Positions 42,145 through 55,200 of a stretch of 64,000 nucleotides of DNA are shown here, piece by piece (position 1 is the stretch's first letter; each line of letters starts with the position of its first letter). The stretch is taken from assembly GCA_963662175.1 (NCBI GenBank), contig OY759215.1:47013213-47077212 (forward strand), given 5' to 3'. The DNA is from Aradus depressus (taxonomy: Eukaryota > Arthropoda > Insecta > Hemiptera > Aradidae). A program made the translations under genes and the position numbers. Below the pieces are notes generated by a model. The model made no database searches. It saw nothing but the letters and a program-made list of their open reading frames with translations, and was not told where the DNA came from.

Positions 42145-44340
42145 GTTTAACGGTGAATTCAACAAATACATTAGATTTGACTTTGAACACCAGGAAAGAA
42201 TAATGGAATATAACTTCTTGGAGTTATGTCATGAAATAATTTATGCTGGTACAGTTCGTGTCACTTTTGTAATGAAAAATTCTGGCGATTCGAGATTTAT
42301 TTTATTTGGAAATAAATAAATTAATCCACCTTATACGATGTTATTAGTTGTTAATTGGGCCGACTCAGGTATGTCCTCATGTTTACTGACTTGACCAGGA
42401 ATCTTAAACGTTGCCATTCGGTCTTATTGCATATTTCAAATTGAGTGAATAACCCGACCGAAGTTCTTATTTATCTTTCTATCTGAGAGGTAGAGATGTC
42501 GAAGAACGAATATACTACTAACAGATATTTTTATTTAAAAAATTGAACACTTTGGCGCTTCTCTTTAAACAAAAAATTAATCATTTATTTTAACAGTATT
42601 TTAATATTTATAATGTGTGTACTTTTTGTACATCGCAAGTTTAATGTCGATTCTATCGGGTGTTATTGTGTTCACAGACACACACAGCACATATTAACGA
42701 CGCCAAGCGTATTAAAATAGCACAGGTTTCCGGCCATTACCTGTTATCAGCTAAACAATTTTATCTGACCATAACGAAATCGTCGTCGAACATCAACAGC
42801 CATAATTTTCAAGGTGCTGCATTACACGGGATCCTTCCCCTTCATTCTGAGTGCCCCGCACAGATTTCTTACCTTTTCTATTATACCTTATATTAAATTC
42901 GGTTCGTTGCGTCAAAACAAGCTATCGCTTTTTCAGTTACTTCTAATAGAGATAGACGACTAAAACTTGGCACATATACCTCATTCCGGTGACATTGTTT
43001 TATATAAAAAGTACAGCCAGATCAGTCGAGCGGTCTATCAGTTGTATGTGGTTTTATCAGACATTTGCTTTTTTTATGCAAAAACCGTTGGTTTTACGGC
43101 AAAGAATTATAGCGTTTAAAAGATATCTTTCCCTAATTACAAAAAAATCTAGATATTAATCAAAGCTGTTAAACAAAATCTGTGATAGGATTTAATTTAT
43201 TGCAGGTACACAACACAGAAGCAAAACAATAGAAAATAATATAAATAACAGCTTTTCAAAAAATATGCCTTATATTTCAATTCTAGTACATTGTAATGTA
43301 GAAAATAAACTTCTTCTTTTCGCAGATGTTCGGTATTGGCTGGGAATATGATAAATATACATTAAAAAATAAATTCCAACATAATATAAGCAGCCGCATT
43401 GATGATCTTGTCTATAACCTGTCTACTACTGCTTCCGCAACACAAAATGCAAACCTATTAATATAAAGTTTGCATTTTGTTATGTCGGATTTTAAAAAAA
43501 ATGTATTATTAATATTTCCACTTACACCTATTTTATTTTTATTTTCTACTCTTGAGGATACTAAAATTTAAAATACAATGTATATTTTTGAAAACGCTTG
43601 TTATTTATTTCAATTATTATTATTTATTTAAATATTCAAAGTAAGGAAATCATAAAGACCTGCTTCAGATTCTTCGGTCAAAAAATAGGAGAAATCACCT
43701 TGACGATTATTCCTATCAGACCGTAAATAGCCAAACTAAACTGGATATACAAAACCAAAATACGATGTTTGGCAAGTTTAAATTAGATCGAAGGCTCACA
43801 AAATGAACGCACATTTCGCGAAACTTGGCCTCTACTTCACCATCAGTATTTTCTCAGAAAACAATATTTGCCTCGTATGTAATAATGCATTTTGTGATTT
43901 CAAGTTTTTCTTTGATCTTGTGTATCCAATTACAAATTATTATTTGTGGCTTATTTCTCAGAGTGTACTCAAAATGTATCCATCAACTCTGTCTCTGGAG
44001 GTAATAAAAAAAAAACTAAGTTAAAAAAAATATATATTTCATTTAAATATAAAAAATATACAATCAAAACAGTCTTTGACTATTTATAAAACAGCAGTTG
44101 ATACAGAAACTGAGATGCCCTGATTCTCATTCTTGATAACCCAAGAGATATTTATTTTACATAAACGCAGTCTTCGTAGGTGCTGGATAAGATGAGTTCA
44201 TGCATGGTGCTCTCTTGAAAACGTGCCATGAAAACTGATATATCTTCATAAACTCCAACAGATTTAAACAATGTTGCCATATTCCAATATCGTGGTAAAA
44301 AAGTCAGTTATTAAAAGAATGTATTTTTAAAAAAATGTCC
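42145..44340. other. Intergenic, nothing recognised
   Basis: AT-rich; short ORFs only, none with a family signature. Confidence 0.55.
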
Positions 44341-44344
44341 ATAA

Positions 44345-45045
44345 TAAATTAAAAAAAAAAAAATTGTCTACTCCACAAAAATTGTATACAAATACTATTA
44401 GTTTGGGCATCACATCAGCGTCAGGTTTAGTTATAAACTAATTAAGTTAGCTGAGTGCGAACCATCCTTATATACATATCTTCAGTAACAGTGGTAAAAG
44501 TAAAATTAAAATTATGAAATTCTAACAATATAAATTAATTTATTTGTGATCTGCGTGATAATATTTGTATATTTACAAAATGATTACTATACATGAGAAT
44601 ACTTATTCAATTATAATGAAAGCATTTTCCTATATTCAAAATAACTATATGATAAAACAATAGATTTTAATTTAAATTATAAAAAAAAATTACCAAATAG
44701 TTTCAATAAATATTTCAAGATTTAGTGATAAATGTTTTGTTAAACGTACAAACATCATAATATATATAAATTAATTGATCTTGTTAGAATTTTATTTATT
44801 TTTTAAATGTTATGCAATTTTATTGAAAAAGGAAAGAAAATATTCCAGACCAAATTCCCAACTGTACAATCATGGGAATTCCCAACTAAAAATGCCAACC
44901 CTTTCCTCACCTGATGTGAGAATGGTTCGCACTCACGAAACTGACTACGTTTATAACTAAACCAGAAGATGGCCGAAATGGGTAATATTCCATTTTTTTG
45001 TGGAATAGATATTTCAAAAATAATTTAGTTTTATTAATTTATTAT
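44345..45045. mobile_element. Inverted-arm element, AAACTTATT family, ~690 bp
   Basis: Left arm: AATTGTCTACTCCACAAAAA, CAGCGTCAGGTTTAGTTATA, GAGTGCGAACCATCC. Right arm is inverse: GAATGGTTCGCACTCACGAA, TATAACTAAACCAGAAGATG, TTGTGGAATAGATATTTCAA. Long arms flank an AT-rich interior without ORF. Confidence 0.65.
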
Positions 45046-45049
45046 AAGT

Positions 45050-45960
45050 TTCTACAATATGTCTGCGTTTTTCAACTTTGTAATGGTTCTTAAGTCTTGA
45101 AAACAAGAAAATTTAGACCAGCATTTATCTAACCGCATGTTTTAAATAAAAAAAATACTGTTAAAACAAAATATTCACGCAGTTTCTCAGGAAATAAGTA
45201 TGTTATGCCAGAAGAGCATTCGAACATAACCGTTGTTTTAAAATCAATTGAAACATTGACATAAAAGTAAGATCCACACGTTCTTTAAGTAAAAATATGT
45301 AGTATTTTGTGTTCTCAGACCAAATATCTCAAGACTGCATCTGACAAAGATACTCTTAATGTAAATGTAAAACATTTCAAATATAATATGCAGGTAACCT
45401 TACATAATCAAGTATATAGAGTACACATGCGTAAAATACAATGAGAAATAAAAATATTCAACATAAGAGAAACAGAACATCAGTCAATCTTAATGGTTTT
45501 CGACAAAAATAGAAGTAACATATTCTAGCACAACTCTGTTGTGTTCTAGACATTTTCCTGAGCACCTCTGAGTAGACATTTGCAGTTGTCAAAAGTTCAT
45601 TGGACTTATTGCAAAATTCTCAAAGAAATATGTTCTTGTTACTCGAGAAACAACGTAATTAACTCAAGTTGATTACATTTTTTTTTTATAAAATATAAAA
45701 TACTCATACACAGAAAGGAATTACTCCTTAATTAAAATGTATTAACAAATATAAAGCCTTAATTATTTTCTTTATGAAAATAACTTGTACACTTTTCTTT
45801 TCTTGCTCGGGAAATGTTAATATTTCAAGTTTCTCAATTCTCCCTCAAATTCAGTTCTTTTTTATCTAAATAGCTTGATCCTCTATCGCGAAGAGAGGAG
45901 AATACACGATAGAATATTCGCCAATGTCGACCCTGCCTCCACAAGTTGTGGAGTGAAAGC
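45050..45960. other. 3' flank of HMGCL
   Basis: Should hold the HMGCL 3' UTR next to the stop at 45966; no clear AATAAA on the minus strand within the first few hundred bases. Confidence 0.45.
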
Positions 45961-45965
45961 AATGC

Positions 45966-46223
45966 CTAGACTGGTTTGATCTGTTGGAGTTGAAGAGGGG
46001 AGGAGACGAGCGCTTTGCCCACCTTGGAGTTAGTCTCCCGACCCAAGATGCCGCAGATGTAGGAGGCAGCCTGCAACAGCTTACTCAGATCCACCCCCGT
46101 CTCAATGCCCATCCCATGAAGCATGTAGACGAGATCTTCTGTGGCGAGGTTCCCGGAGGCTCCTTTGGCATAGGGGCAGCCCCCCAGCCCAGCCACTGAT
46201 GAGTCCACTACACAAACACCCAT
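45966..46223 (-). CDS. HMGCL: HMGCL terminal exon (active-site Cys)
   Basis: Acceptor TTTGTCCAG, stop TAG at 45966-45968. Begins [20 protein letters not shown], the HMG-CoA lyase active-site signature, then [20 protein letters not shown]. The last ~15 residues (ending QLQQIKPV) diverge from vertebrates. I could not point to a polyadenylation signal with confidence. Confidence 0.95.
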   Translation of the reverse strand: MGVCVVDSSVAGLGGCPYAKGASGNLATEDLVYMLHGMGIETGVDLSKLLQAASYICGILGRETNSKVGKALVSSPLQLQQIKPV

Positions 46224-49200
46224 CTGGACAAAGCAAATATATATATATGTATCAGTTATCTATGTCAATAGATGAGTGTCTGAGAAGCCAAGTGGACTAA
46301 ATCAGGACCATTGTTAACATCTGTTTAGCCTGCCTAGCCTTCCCATAAGAAAATGTTGACAATAATTCATGTAAGCCCCAAAGACTTTGATATAAAATGC
46401 TTGAAAATCTAATGAATTTTTCGTTCCATACTCAATAACCTACGGCTTAATGCAGCCCACACCTGTAAAAAGGTATCCTATTGTAAGGTATCCAATTTAA
46501 CGGACCGACATACCACATTTATCAAGAATACGACTCAATCTTCATTAAGATTAAAATTTGTTATTAACATCGTGCAAAAAATCATATCTTTCACGAAGGA
46601 CATTTAGTTACTTGGCTACTCAGAAAGACATTTAGACACTTGGCTACTCAGTTTCTCAAATAATGTGACAACTCAAAATAGCTGACAAAGTTAACTTACA
46701 TCAAATACTACTATAAAAACCAATACTCATAGTACAGTGCCACTTACTCGAGGGGTCCGACACGTCACAGGAGCTCCGTGTTGGTGACATCTTCAACACA
46801 CTACATTACTTTGCCTGCACTTGAAGTTCCATAACTCATACACCGCTTCAGATATTTTTGCACAATCATGAAGAAAATTGCGGCAAGGCCAGAAAGATGA
46901 TGCACTTTTATAAAAAGTAGTATAAAGTAATATTCACCAAAAACGTCTAAGATGAAGGAAGCTTATAACTGAAAGGAGCCATAGCGTTCTTAAGCAAAAA
47001 GAGAGACTTCCCTCAGCTAAACGAGATGTAATCGGTCCGAAATTTGAAATAGAATTCTCACAGAAATTTCATTTTATCCGAGACCCTGAATCCAAAAAAA
47101 AAATCTAGTAAGTGAACAGGATAAAAAAAAGCTTTATGTGTCCATCTTAAACCTCTTAAGACACCTATGGAAGGATTAAGGGTGAGGCATAAATCATAAT
47201 CCTCATAACTACCGATATAATGTATAACTTACGATATATGAGGATTCAGTAAGACACTTATTCACTTTTTATAACCAGTTTTAGAGGGAGAGTAAAAACT
47301 TGAAATCCTGCTGCGAACTACATTACCGGTGATTCACCGAAGACTTTCCTTCCCCTTTTTATACGATTTCCTGATTAATGGAAGAAAAACTTAATTAAAA
47401 AAAAGCATCTTTGTTATCATCCCGATGACTAACTTTGAGTAAGACTATTTTAGAAACTTCTAAATGATAGAAATAACACGCTTAGTTAGAATAGTCTTTT
47501 GGAAATCAATTACCAACACGCGTGGCCACCATTTTGGATATTTCGCAAAACTGAACATAGATTTATATTGAGGGCGTCGACATCATCAATGTGATACCCC
47601 TGTTGTATTTAAAAAAAAAAAAAGTTTTGAAGCCTTTGTGCGAATTTTCGCAACCCAGACCAGTGTGCTTCTATATGGACCATATCGTAATAATATAGAC
47701 AGAAAACTTGAAAAAATAGATTATTCGCAACTTTCCAATTAATAAATAAAACAAACTTATTTTTTGAAATATTGTCTATTCCACTAAAGATATTTATAAA
47801 AATAAAACTACCTGTTTCGGCCTCACACCATCGTCAGGTCTAGTTATGAACTGACGATGGCGTGAGGCCGAAACCGGTAGTTTTATTTTTATAAATATCT
47901 TTAGTGGAATAGACAATATTTCAAAAAATAAGTTTGTTTTATTTATTTATTACAAATTCCACAATATGTCCGCGTTCCTCAACTTAGAAGTTTCCAATTA
48001 ATGTTGAATAATGCGAAATTAATAAATTCCTGTTTTCACTAGACAACCAAGAGACTACTACAGAAAGTAAAGTTAGATACCTGGAGTGCAACGAGTACGT
48101 TAGAAAGTGCCTGTCCGTAGGTGTCATGGCAGTGAACAGCCAGCCTCTCCATAGGCACCACCCTACTCACCTCTCGAAGAACTGCAACCATGGAACCAGG
48201 AGTACCCACCCCAATAGTGTCGCCTAGGGATATCTCATAGCAGCCTGCGTCGTACAACACTTTCGCTACCTGGAAAAAAAGTATAATATTAAATTTAATA
48301 TTTCTAAAGAGAAAATTATTTCGGTGAAACATTGTAAGCGACATTTTTGTAGAAAGGACATATTTGTACCGTTTGGTGAGTATTTTCATTCTCTACAAAA
48401 AAACAAAATTATTTTTCGATTTCCTAATTGCATTAGTGAAAAATTTAAAAATAGAAAGTATCATCATCAATGTCAATAAAAAACCGAAATTTTATCTTTG
48501 CTTAAGATACAGTTCCTTAAATAAGGGCCTTAAAATCAGCCGTTTTCTTTATATTTCAGGAATTTCTTGTCCATAGCCTCTTTTGTTAGTAGCACCATTG
48601 CTTCAAAACGGCGCTGTTATTCTACAAATCCCTCTTACCAAATAGCCCAATAACAAAGGGCAAACAAGTATCCTAAGCGATTCTCCAATTAATTTTGGAT
48701 GTTTCAAACTGATTAAATTAGCCATAAACAATGAGCAGAAAAAAGTTTCATTGTCAATCATGGTTCATGATTACCGATTTATTAATTTTTTCCATCATTT
48801 TTATTCGCGAGTCCCCCCCCTAGACCTCTCTCCAGGCGAACTCATTGCCTGAGTGTCCGAGTCATTAGGTAGATGAAGATTCGAATCCAGGCTGCGTAAT
48901 TTAAAATATATATATTTTATCCTTGGTCATTTAGTTACTGATATTTGTCGTCCATTTTTCAAAAAAAATATTTGCCTTAATCAATGAACGCGATTTGAAA
49001 TCTCGCCCTCCAGGAACTGTCAAATGATTTCTGAAGAAAGCTAGTAATTTTGATTTCTTACTATCATGAACAGGATGGATTATTCAAATCATAATTGTCA
49101 AAAAAATGATAAAATATATTATAAAATGAAAAACATATTTATTCGTGGTATCTTACTGAACAAGATAGGCATACAAACTCTGAGGGAGTCACATGTCCCA

Positions 49201-52200
49201 CCGATTCGACATATAGGATTTGATCTATCGTATGTTTCTGCCATAGATCCTCGACATTGCATAATAACATTATGTCGTTCCCAAAATTTGTACAAAATTG
49301 TTCAACATTAAGAATACATATCTTCAAAATTAAAGCAATCTAAACACTTATAGAATAATGTACATAATAATAGATTGAAAGATAAAAAGGTTATTGTTTA
49401 GCTAAGAACAGATTAGATAAGAGAAGGCCAATCTGAACAAACGATAAAATAACGATAAATTCTGAAAATATAAAAGAATTTATAATCAATTCCAGATTAA
49501 CGAATTCACATGCCTCCACTTTTTTTTATTTTAATATTTTCAAAAACATATCGCATATACATACATATGTTTGACCCACATGAAAGATATTATCTATTTA
49601 CAGATAATAGAAATGTAATTGTTATCTTCAATAGTGAAACTCACGAGGGACCGTACTCCCCCCTCGAGTAAACTATCTAATGCCATTTTCCTCGGTGGTC
49701 CCATCTATCTGTTAGTGGAAGCTTATAGAAGAAATAGTTATTGTGACTCATGCTCGGGACTTTAACAGCGAGGTCATATCGCCTACTATCAGAGCGCTAT
49801 TTCGATGCTCTAGTGGGCTCTAGGAGGCCTTAATTTTGCCTATCCTAAATTTTTATTCATCTAGGCTAAGGATCATTAACGAGTACCTGACATCTTACAG
49901 GCTGGGGACCATCGCTTAACGTCCCATCTGAAGGTTTTTTTCACCTCGCAGACAACACCGGCCGGGTTTCGAAGCCGCGAACTTGAGCTTAGTAAGCAAG
50001 CACGCTATCTCTTAGCTATCGGCGTCCTCATCCCAAGAGTGTGTTATTACGATTTGTATAATCCGTATCTGATTTTAGTTCCATTCAAAGTGGAATATTA
50101 CAAAAACTAACAAGAAAAAGATTGAAGTTCTGAACAATATAAATAGGCTACAATAGTTAAATAGTGAATCATATTTAAAAAATATGCATAGATTAAAATG
50201 TAAGCTTCTAAAAAAATTTTTTGGCAAGATTTTTGATCTGTTTTCTCCAGTACTTTTCTATTATAAACATAAGGACTAGTGAACTTATAAATAGACCTCC
50301 CGTTGTTCTAATAACAAAAAATTTCAAGTAAATAAAACCAATTTAATTTAAATATTGTTTTTCCACAATGATACAAGTATACTATCGGTTTCGGCATTAC
50401 ACCATCATCAGATTTAGTTATATACAAAGAGTGATTTCTGACTTCCAACCATTCTTATATATCAAGGTAAGAAAGGGGTTGATATTTCAACCACAAAATC
50501 CCCAGGTACAATAAGGAAGTCGCTCAAAAATATTTTCTTCCATTTTTCAACAGCAATGGTAAAATAAAAGATTCTAACAAGAAATGACATTTTTGCATTT
50601 AACGAAATGATTACAGATGACATGAGACTATTAATAAAATTAAAATCTGAGTATTTTTTTCTATCTTTAAAAAATCGAAATGAATAACAATAAAGATATA
50701 AATTGAAATTAGAACAAAATAAATAAATAAAATTACCAAACAGAGATAATAAATATTGATAACGATTTATAATAAATAGAAGAAAAAATAGCATCATACT
50801 AAATAAATACATATGTGGAAACAGAACAAGTTTTAACAAAGGGGAGTAGTTGAAATAAATTCATTTGAGTAATGGATGTATCGTTCATGTAATTCTATAT
50901 CTAAATTCAAAATCCCATAAAAACGGCACCAATTAATTTTCCGCAAATCCGGCCAAAGGGAAATGGGGAATCAGAGGAGGGGGGCTCGACTCAAAAGAAA
51001 TAACTGCCGATGTAATGAATGTATCGATACATAATTTAGTATGAAGATGCAAAAGCCTTTAGTCAACAATTGATTTTTAGCACAAACGGTCGATTTGTTT
51101 TGGATGGAGAGCAAAAACCTGATTTATTCTTACTGGGGAAGTACATTGTGACTGTGACTGAATACTGGGTCTGCAGAATAAAATATTGGGTGAACAGGAC
51201 ATTTGTTTCCTTTTATGCTTCAAGGATGATTCTGCAACGTTATTATTTTTAAGCTCATTAGCACTCCAAGCAGAGACACCACATCATTGTGCATCAACTG
51301 TACAGGCCCACCATCCACATATCGAGGGCCAACATCCTGCATCTCGTAAACATTTTTTTAAATACGCAGAAATTAACAATCTATTCATATTGTTATTCAT
51401 GTCCGGATAATTTTTTTGCGTTTTGTATCGATATAGTGGAAATACTAATAAATAAAATTAAAAATATGATAAATAAACAACTTTTTTATTGAACACTTAT
51501 ATTGTTTAATTCCACATACATATACATAAATGTGCACCGGTTTCGGCTTATGCCATCGCACAGACTGATGTTCGGCTCGTTGCTCGCATGTCTATGCGCC
51601 ACTTAAGGTTCAACAATAATGGAGATATGAACTTGGCAGACATATTTATATTAACTTAAGAGTATCTGGGGTAGGAGGGGTCCTCCTCCCTTGATAACCA
51701 AAATAAAATATAAAAATAGAACTATTTATATTTTATTTTATTTTGGTTTCTTGTTATTTTCTCGTTTTCAAATATATCCATAATTGGCCAATACCGTTAG
51801 AATAGGGATTTCCACCCCCTAGGGAGGAGAACCCCTCCTACCGCAGGTACTCTTAAGTTAATATAAATATGTCTGCCAAGCTCATAACTCCATTATTGTG
51901 GAATTAGACAATATAAGTGTTCAATAAAAAAGTGCTTTATTTATCACCTTTTTAATTTTATATATAGTTACTATTAATGACAAAAATATAGTTTTTAAAC
52001 AATAGTACATACTACATCAAATTAATTTTTCAAGAGACTTGTAGTAGTATTGCGCTTTTTGATTCGCTGTTTTCTACCAGTATGGAGTAATATCTTTAAA
52101 ATAAGTAATTTTTTAGACGGCCGATAGAGAAGCATGCTCTAATATGAAATAACTAGAAATACATTTCTTTCCGAAAAATAATTAGTTATAAAATTCGACT

Positions 52201-55200
52201 CTTTAACCCAAGACATATAGTAAATACGAAGCTAGATTGGGCAACTTACATAGGCCACTTTGTTGGGAGGTATATATCCCTCGTAGGGACAGCCACAGAC
52301 ACAGGAGACGTAGCCACGCACCTTGAGACCGGACCGAAGAGCTTCCTCAGTCACATCCTTGAGCCGATCAAGGCTTTCTTCTATTGAACAGTTGATGTTC
52401 TTCTGAGTGAAACTCTCAGAGGCCGCTCCAAATACTGCTATCTCCTTCACTCCTGACGCTATCTGGAACATACGTTTCAACATTTGATTTCCCTACTTAC
52501 GAGATGTGTCTGTATGTGTGGTATATGAGGACGTCCGGAGAGAAAAGGTACTATTCGTCAATGCCAGGTATGTTTTTGAAGACCCTTTATTTCTTAACTA
52601 CATATATCGATGTATAAGCAAGCAATTGAATTATCATTATATTGTTATGTTGAGCAGATAAAAAAAAGTCGATGGTTAATCAGTGATATGTACCCAACAA
52701 TAATCAACTAAGTACATATTCGCTTTCCCTACAACGCCCTTTGTCCCTTTTGCCTAAAAATCAATAGTTGACTTACACAGGGAACTCTGAATCTGTGTCG
52801 ATACATTGATTACATCGGCAGTTATTAGTGTTTTTGAGCTAGCCCCTCCCCATTTCTCTTTGATTCGTCGTACCGAACTTTCTGACCGATTACATAACTT
52901 CTTCTATACTTCGTATAACTGGGGAAGTAAAAGACAGGTCAAGTGGGAATCGGGCTTCGCGCGATAAGGATTCCGCACCCTCGCAACGAAACTCATTTTT
53001 TAAAAACTTTTTTTTTATTATACAAACGATAAAAACACAAATGTATATATATTTTCTTAAATTCTCATAATAGGTACCTTTTCAACGGTGCCCCGAATCA
53101 AAAGGTTCATAATTTATTTTTCCGGACGCTTAATAAATTATAAATAAAATTTCGCATTTTTTAAAAGTAATATCAATGAGGTTACGTCTGCGAGTACAAA
53201 TGATCTACCTACACTTCAAATTTTAGCTTTCTAGGTTAAACTGATCAAAAGTTTTTACAGACGGACGGACACTGCGTTTCCCATAATTGTTCCATTTTAC
53301 CAATTAGAGTATGGAACCTTAAAAATGTTTTAACCTACATGAGTCTATTAAAGAAACCCTGTGACATAGATAGGTCAGTTAAATATATCCAATCTTATCA
53401 CGAAACATGAATGACACTTGGACATTCTTGGAAGACTCACTACGTTGTTTAGTTTGCTCAAGTGTAAACATGACGTATTTCCCAGAAATAAAAGTTGACT
53501 CATGATAAGCTTTTTGTAGACTGATCAATGAACTAGGCTCATCTTTATAGATAAGAAATACACACACACACACATTTAGACATGATCAATAACTAAATTT
53601 CAATGTCTTAGCCTGCTGTCACGTCTGCAGAAAAACTGTGTACACTCCTTATACAACCAGAAAAATTGTTCATATAAAACGTATTTTTTTGGTAGATCAA
53701 GATTATCCCTACTATTTTTGAGCTGGAAAACGATTCCAGTTTTCATTCTTTTATTTGTCGATCGTTTATCGCAGTTAAAATCTAATTGAGGGGGTTAGAA
53801 GCAAAGGGATGTAAGTGACAATTCGGCTTAAATTGAGATATGTGTGTTAACATCTTCCTTGACACCTACCCTGACTACTGGCTAATGATCAGAACGATTG
53901 TTAGTACCAGTAATGCTGTTACTAGTGGAAAATACCTGGTTAATACCTGAATTTACGATGTTACTATAACTTTGAAGGTAGTTATCTCGAAATGACATTT
54001 TTGTCACATCCCTTTGCTTCTAACCCCCTCAATTATGAGAAGAGGGAGGTATCATAAAATTGAACAAAAAAAGACACTCCAGGCAAAAAAATAAATAATA
54101 ATAATAATAAATAAAATACCTCTGAATGTTCAATGCAGGGTCATGGCTACCTAAACAACTAATATAATAGGTACTGTTTGTCAAAAAAATTAAAAATTCT
54201 TGAAAAGAGATAGCGAGACGAGACAGAGAGAGCGTGAGAGGTGGGAGTGTCTTGTTTCGTCACTGTCCACACCTCCTCACTACGATAACCACAATTATTC
54301 ATTATCTTATAAAAGAATATATCTAAAGTCGCAACAACAGAGAGATCATATTATTTTCAAAAACAATATTATTTTTCTTTATTAATTAATATACATAGAT
54401 CACTTGTTGTTTTCTTGTTTAACATCTGTAGCCGTCATGGTCTGCAACCCAAATGGAGATTCCTGGAAGGGGTACAAGGTTTCTGGATGGGGATCAAGGT
54501 TCATGATGACGATGTGATCAATATGTCCGATTTGTTAGGTATGTGAAAGATTCCAGGCTCAATTCCCGGGATAACATTATCAATTATTATTAAAATGACC
54601 AGTTATTCCGGGTTATTGAGCCCGGAGTCGTCCACATTACAAACCGGCAATGTTGATCCCTACGTCATGAGGAACCTTGATCCCCATCATGCAGGAAGCC
54701 CTACTTGGGTTGCAGATCATAAGGGCTACAAAGATGAAACATAAAAAAAAGAATAATGATTATTGTTGCATGAAAACCTATTTTCATCCTAATAGAATGA
54801 ACCTTGGCTTCAAGCCATTTATCGAATGAGGAAATATTTACTCTGCCTCAAAATCAAAATGACAGTAACCTCGTCTAATAATATTCCCCCCTAATTTAGA
54901 CGTTCACAATTTGGCGAGTTAAGAGAGACAAAAAACAACTACAAAAAAACGTCAGACTCAATGAAAACCGAAGTGGAAACAACAATCTAAAAGTAAACAT
55001 TAACATGATACAGGTACATATGGAAGTTTAGTACGTAATGAACAAATATTGCGTGGAGCTTTAAACGAAAAACACACAATTACGCATACTGTAAGGACAA
55101 AACTGATGTAATCACATAATCAAAGCACAAAGCCCTGAGTGAGCCAAAGTAAATGGAGGCAGAAGATAAGAGCGGATTAAAAAGCACGAGATAGCCTTTT

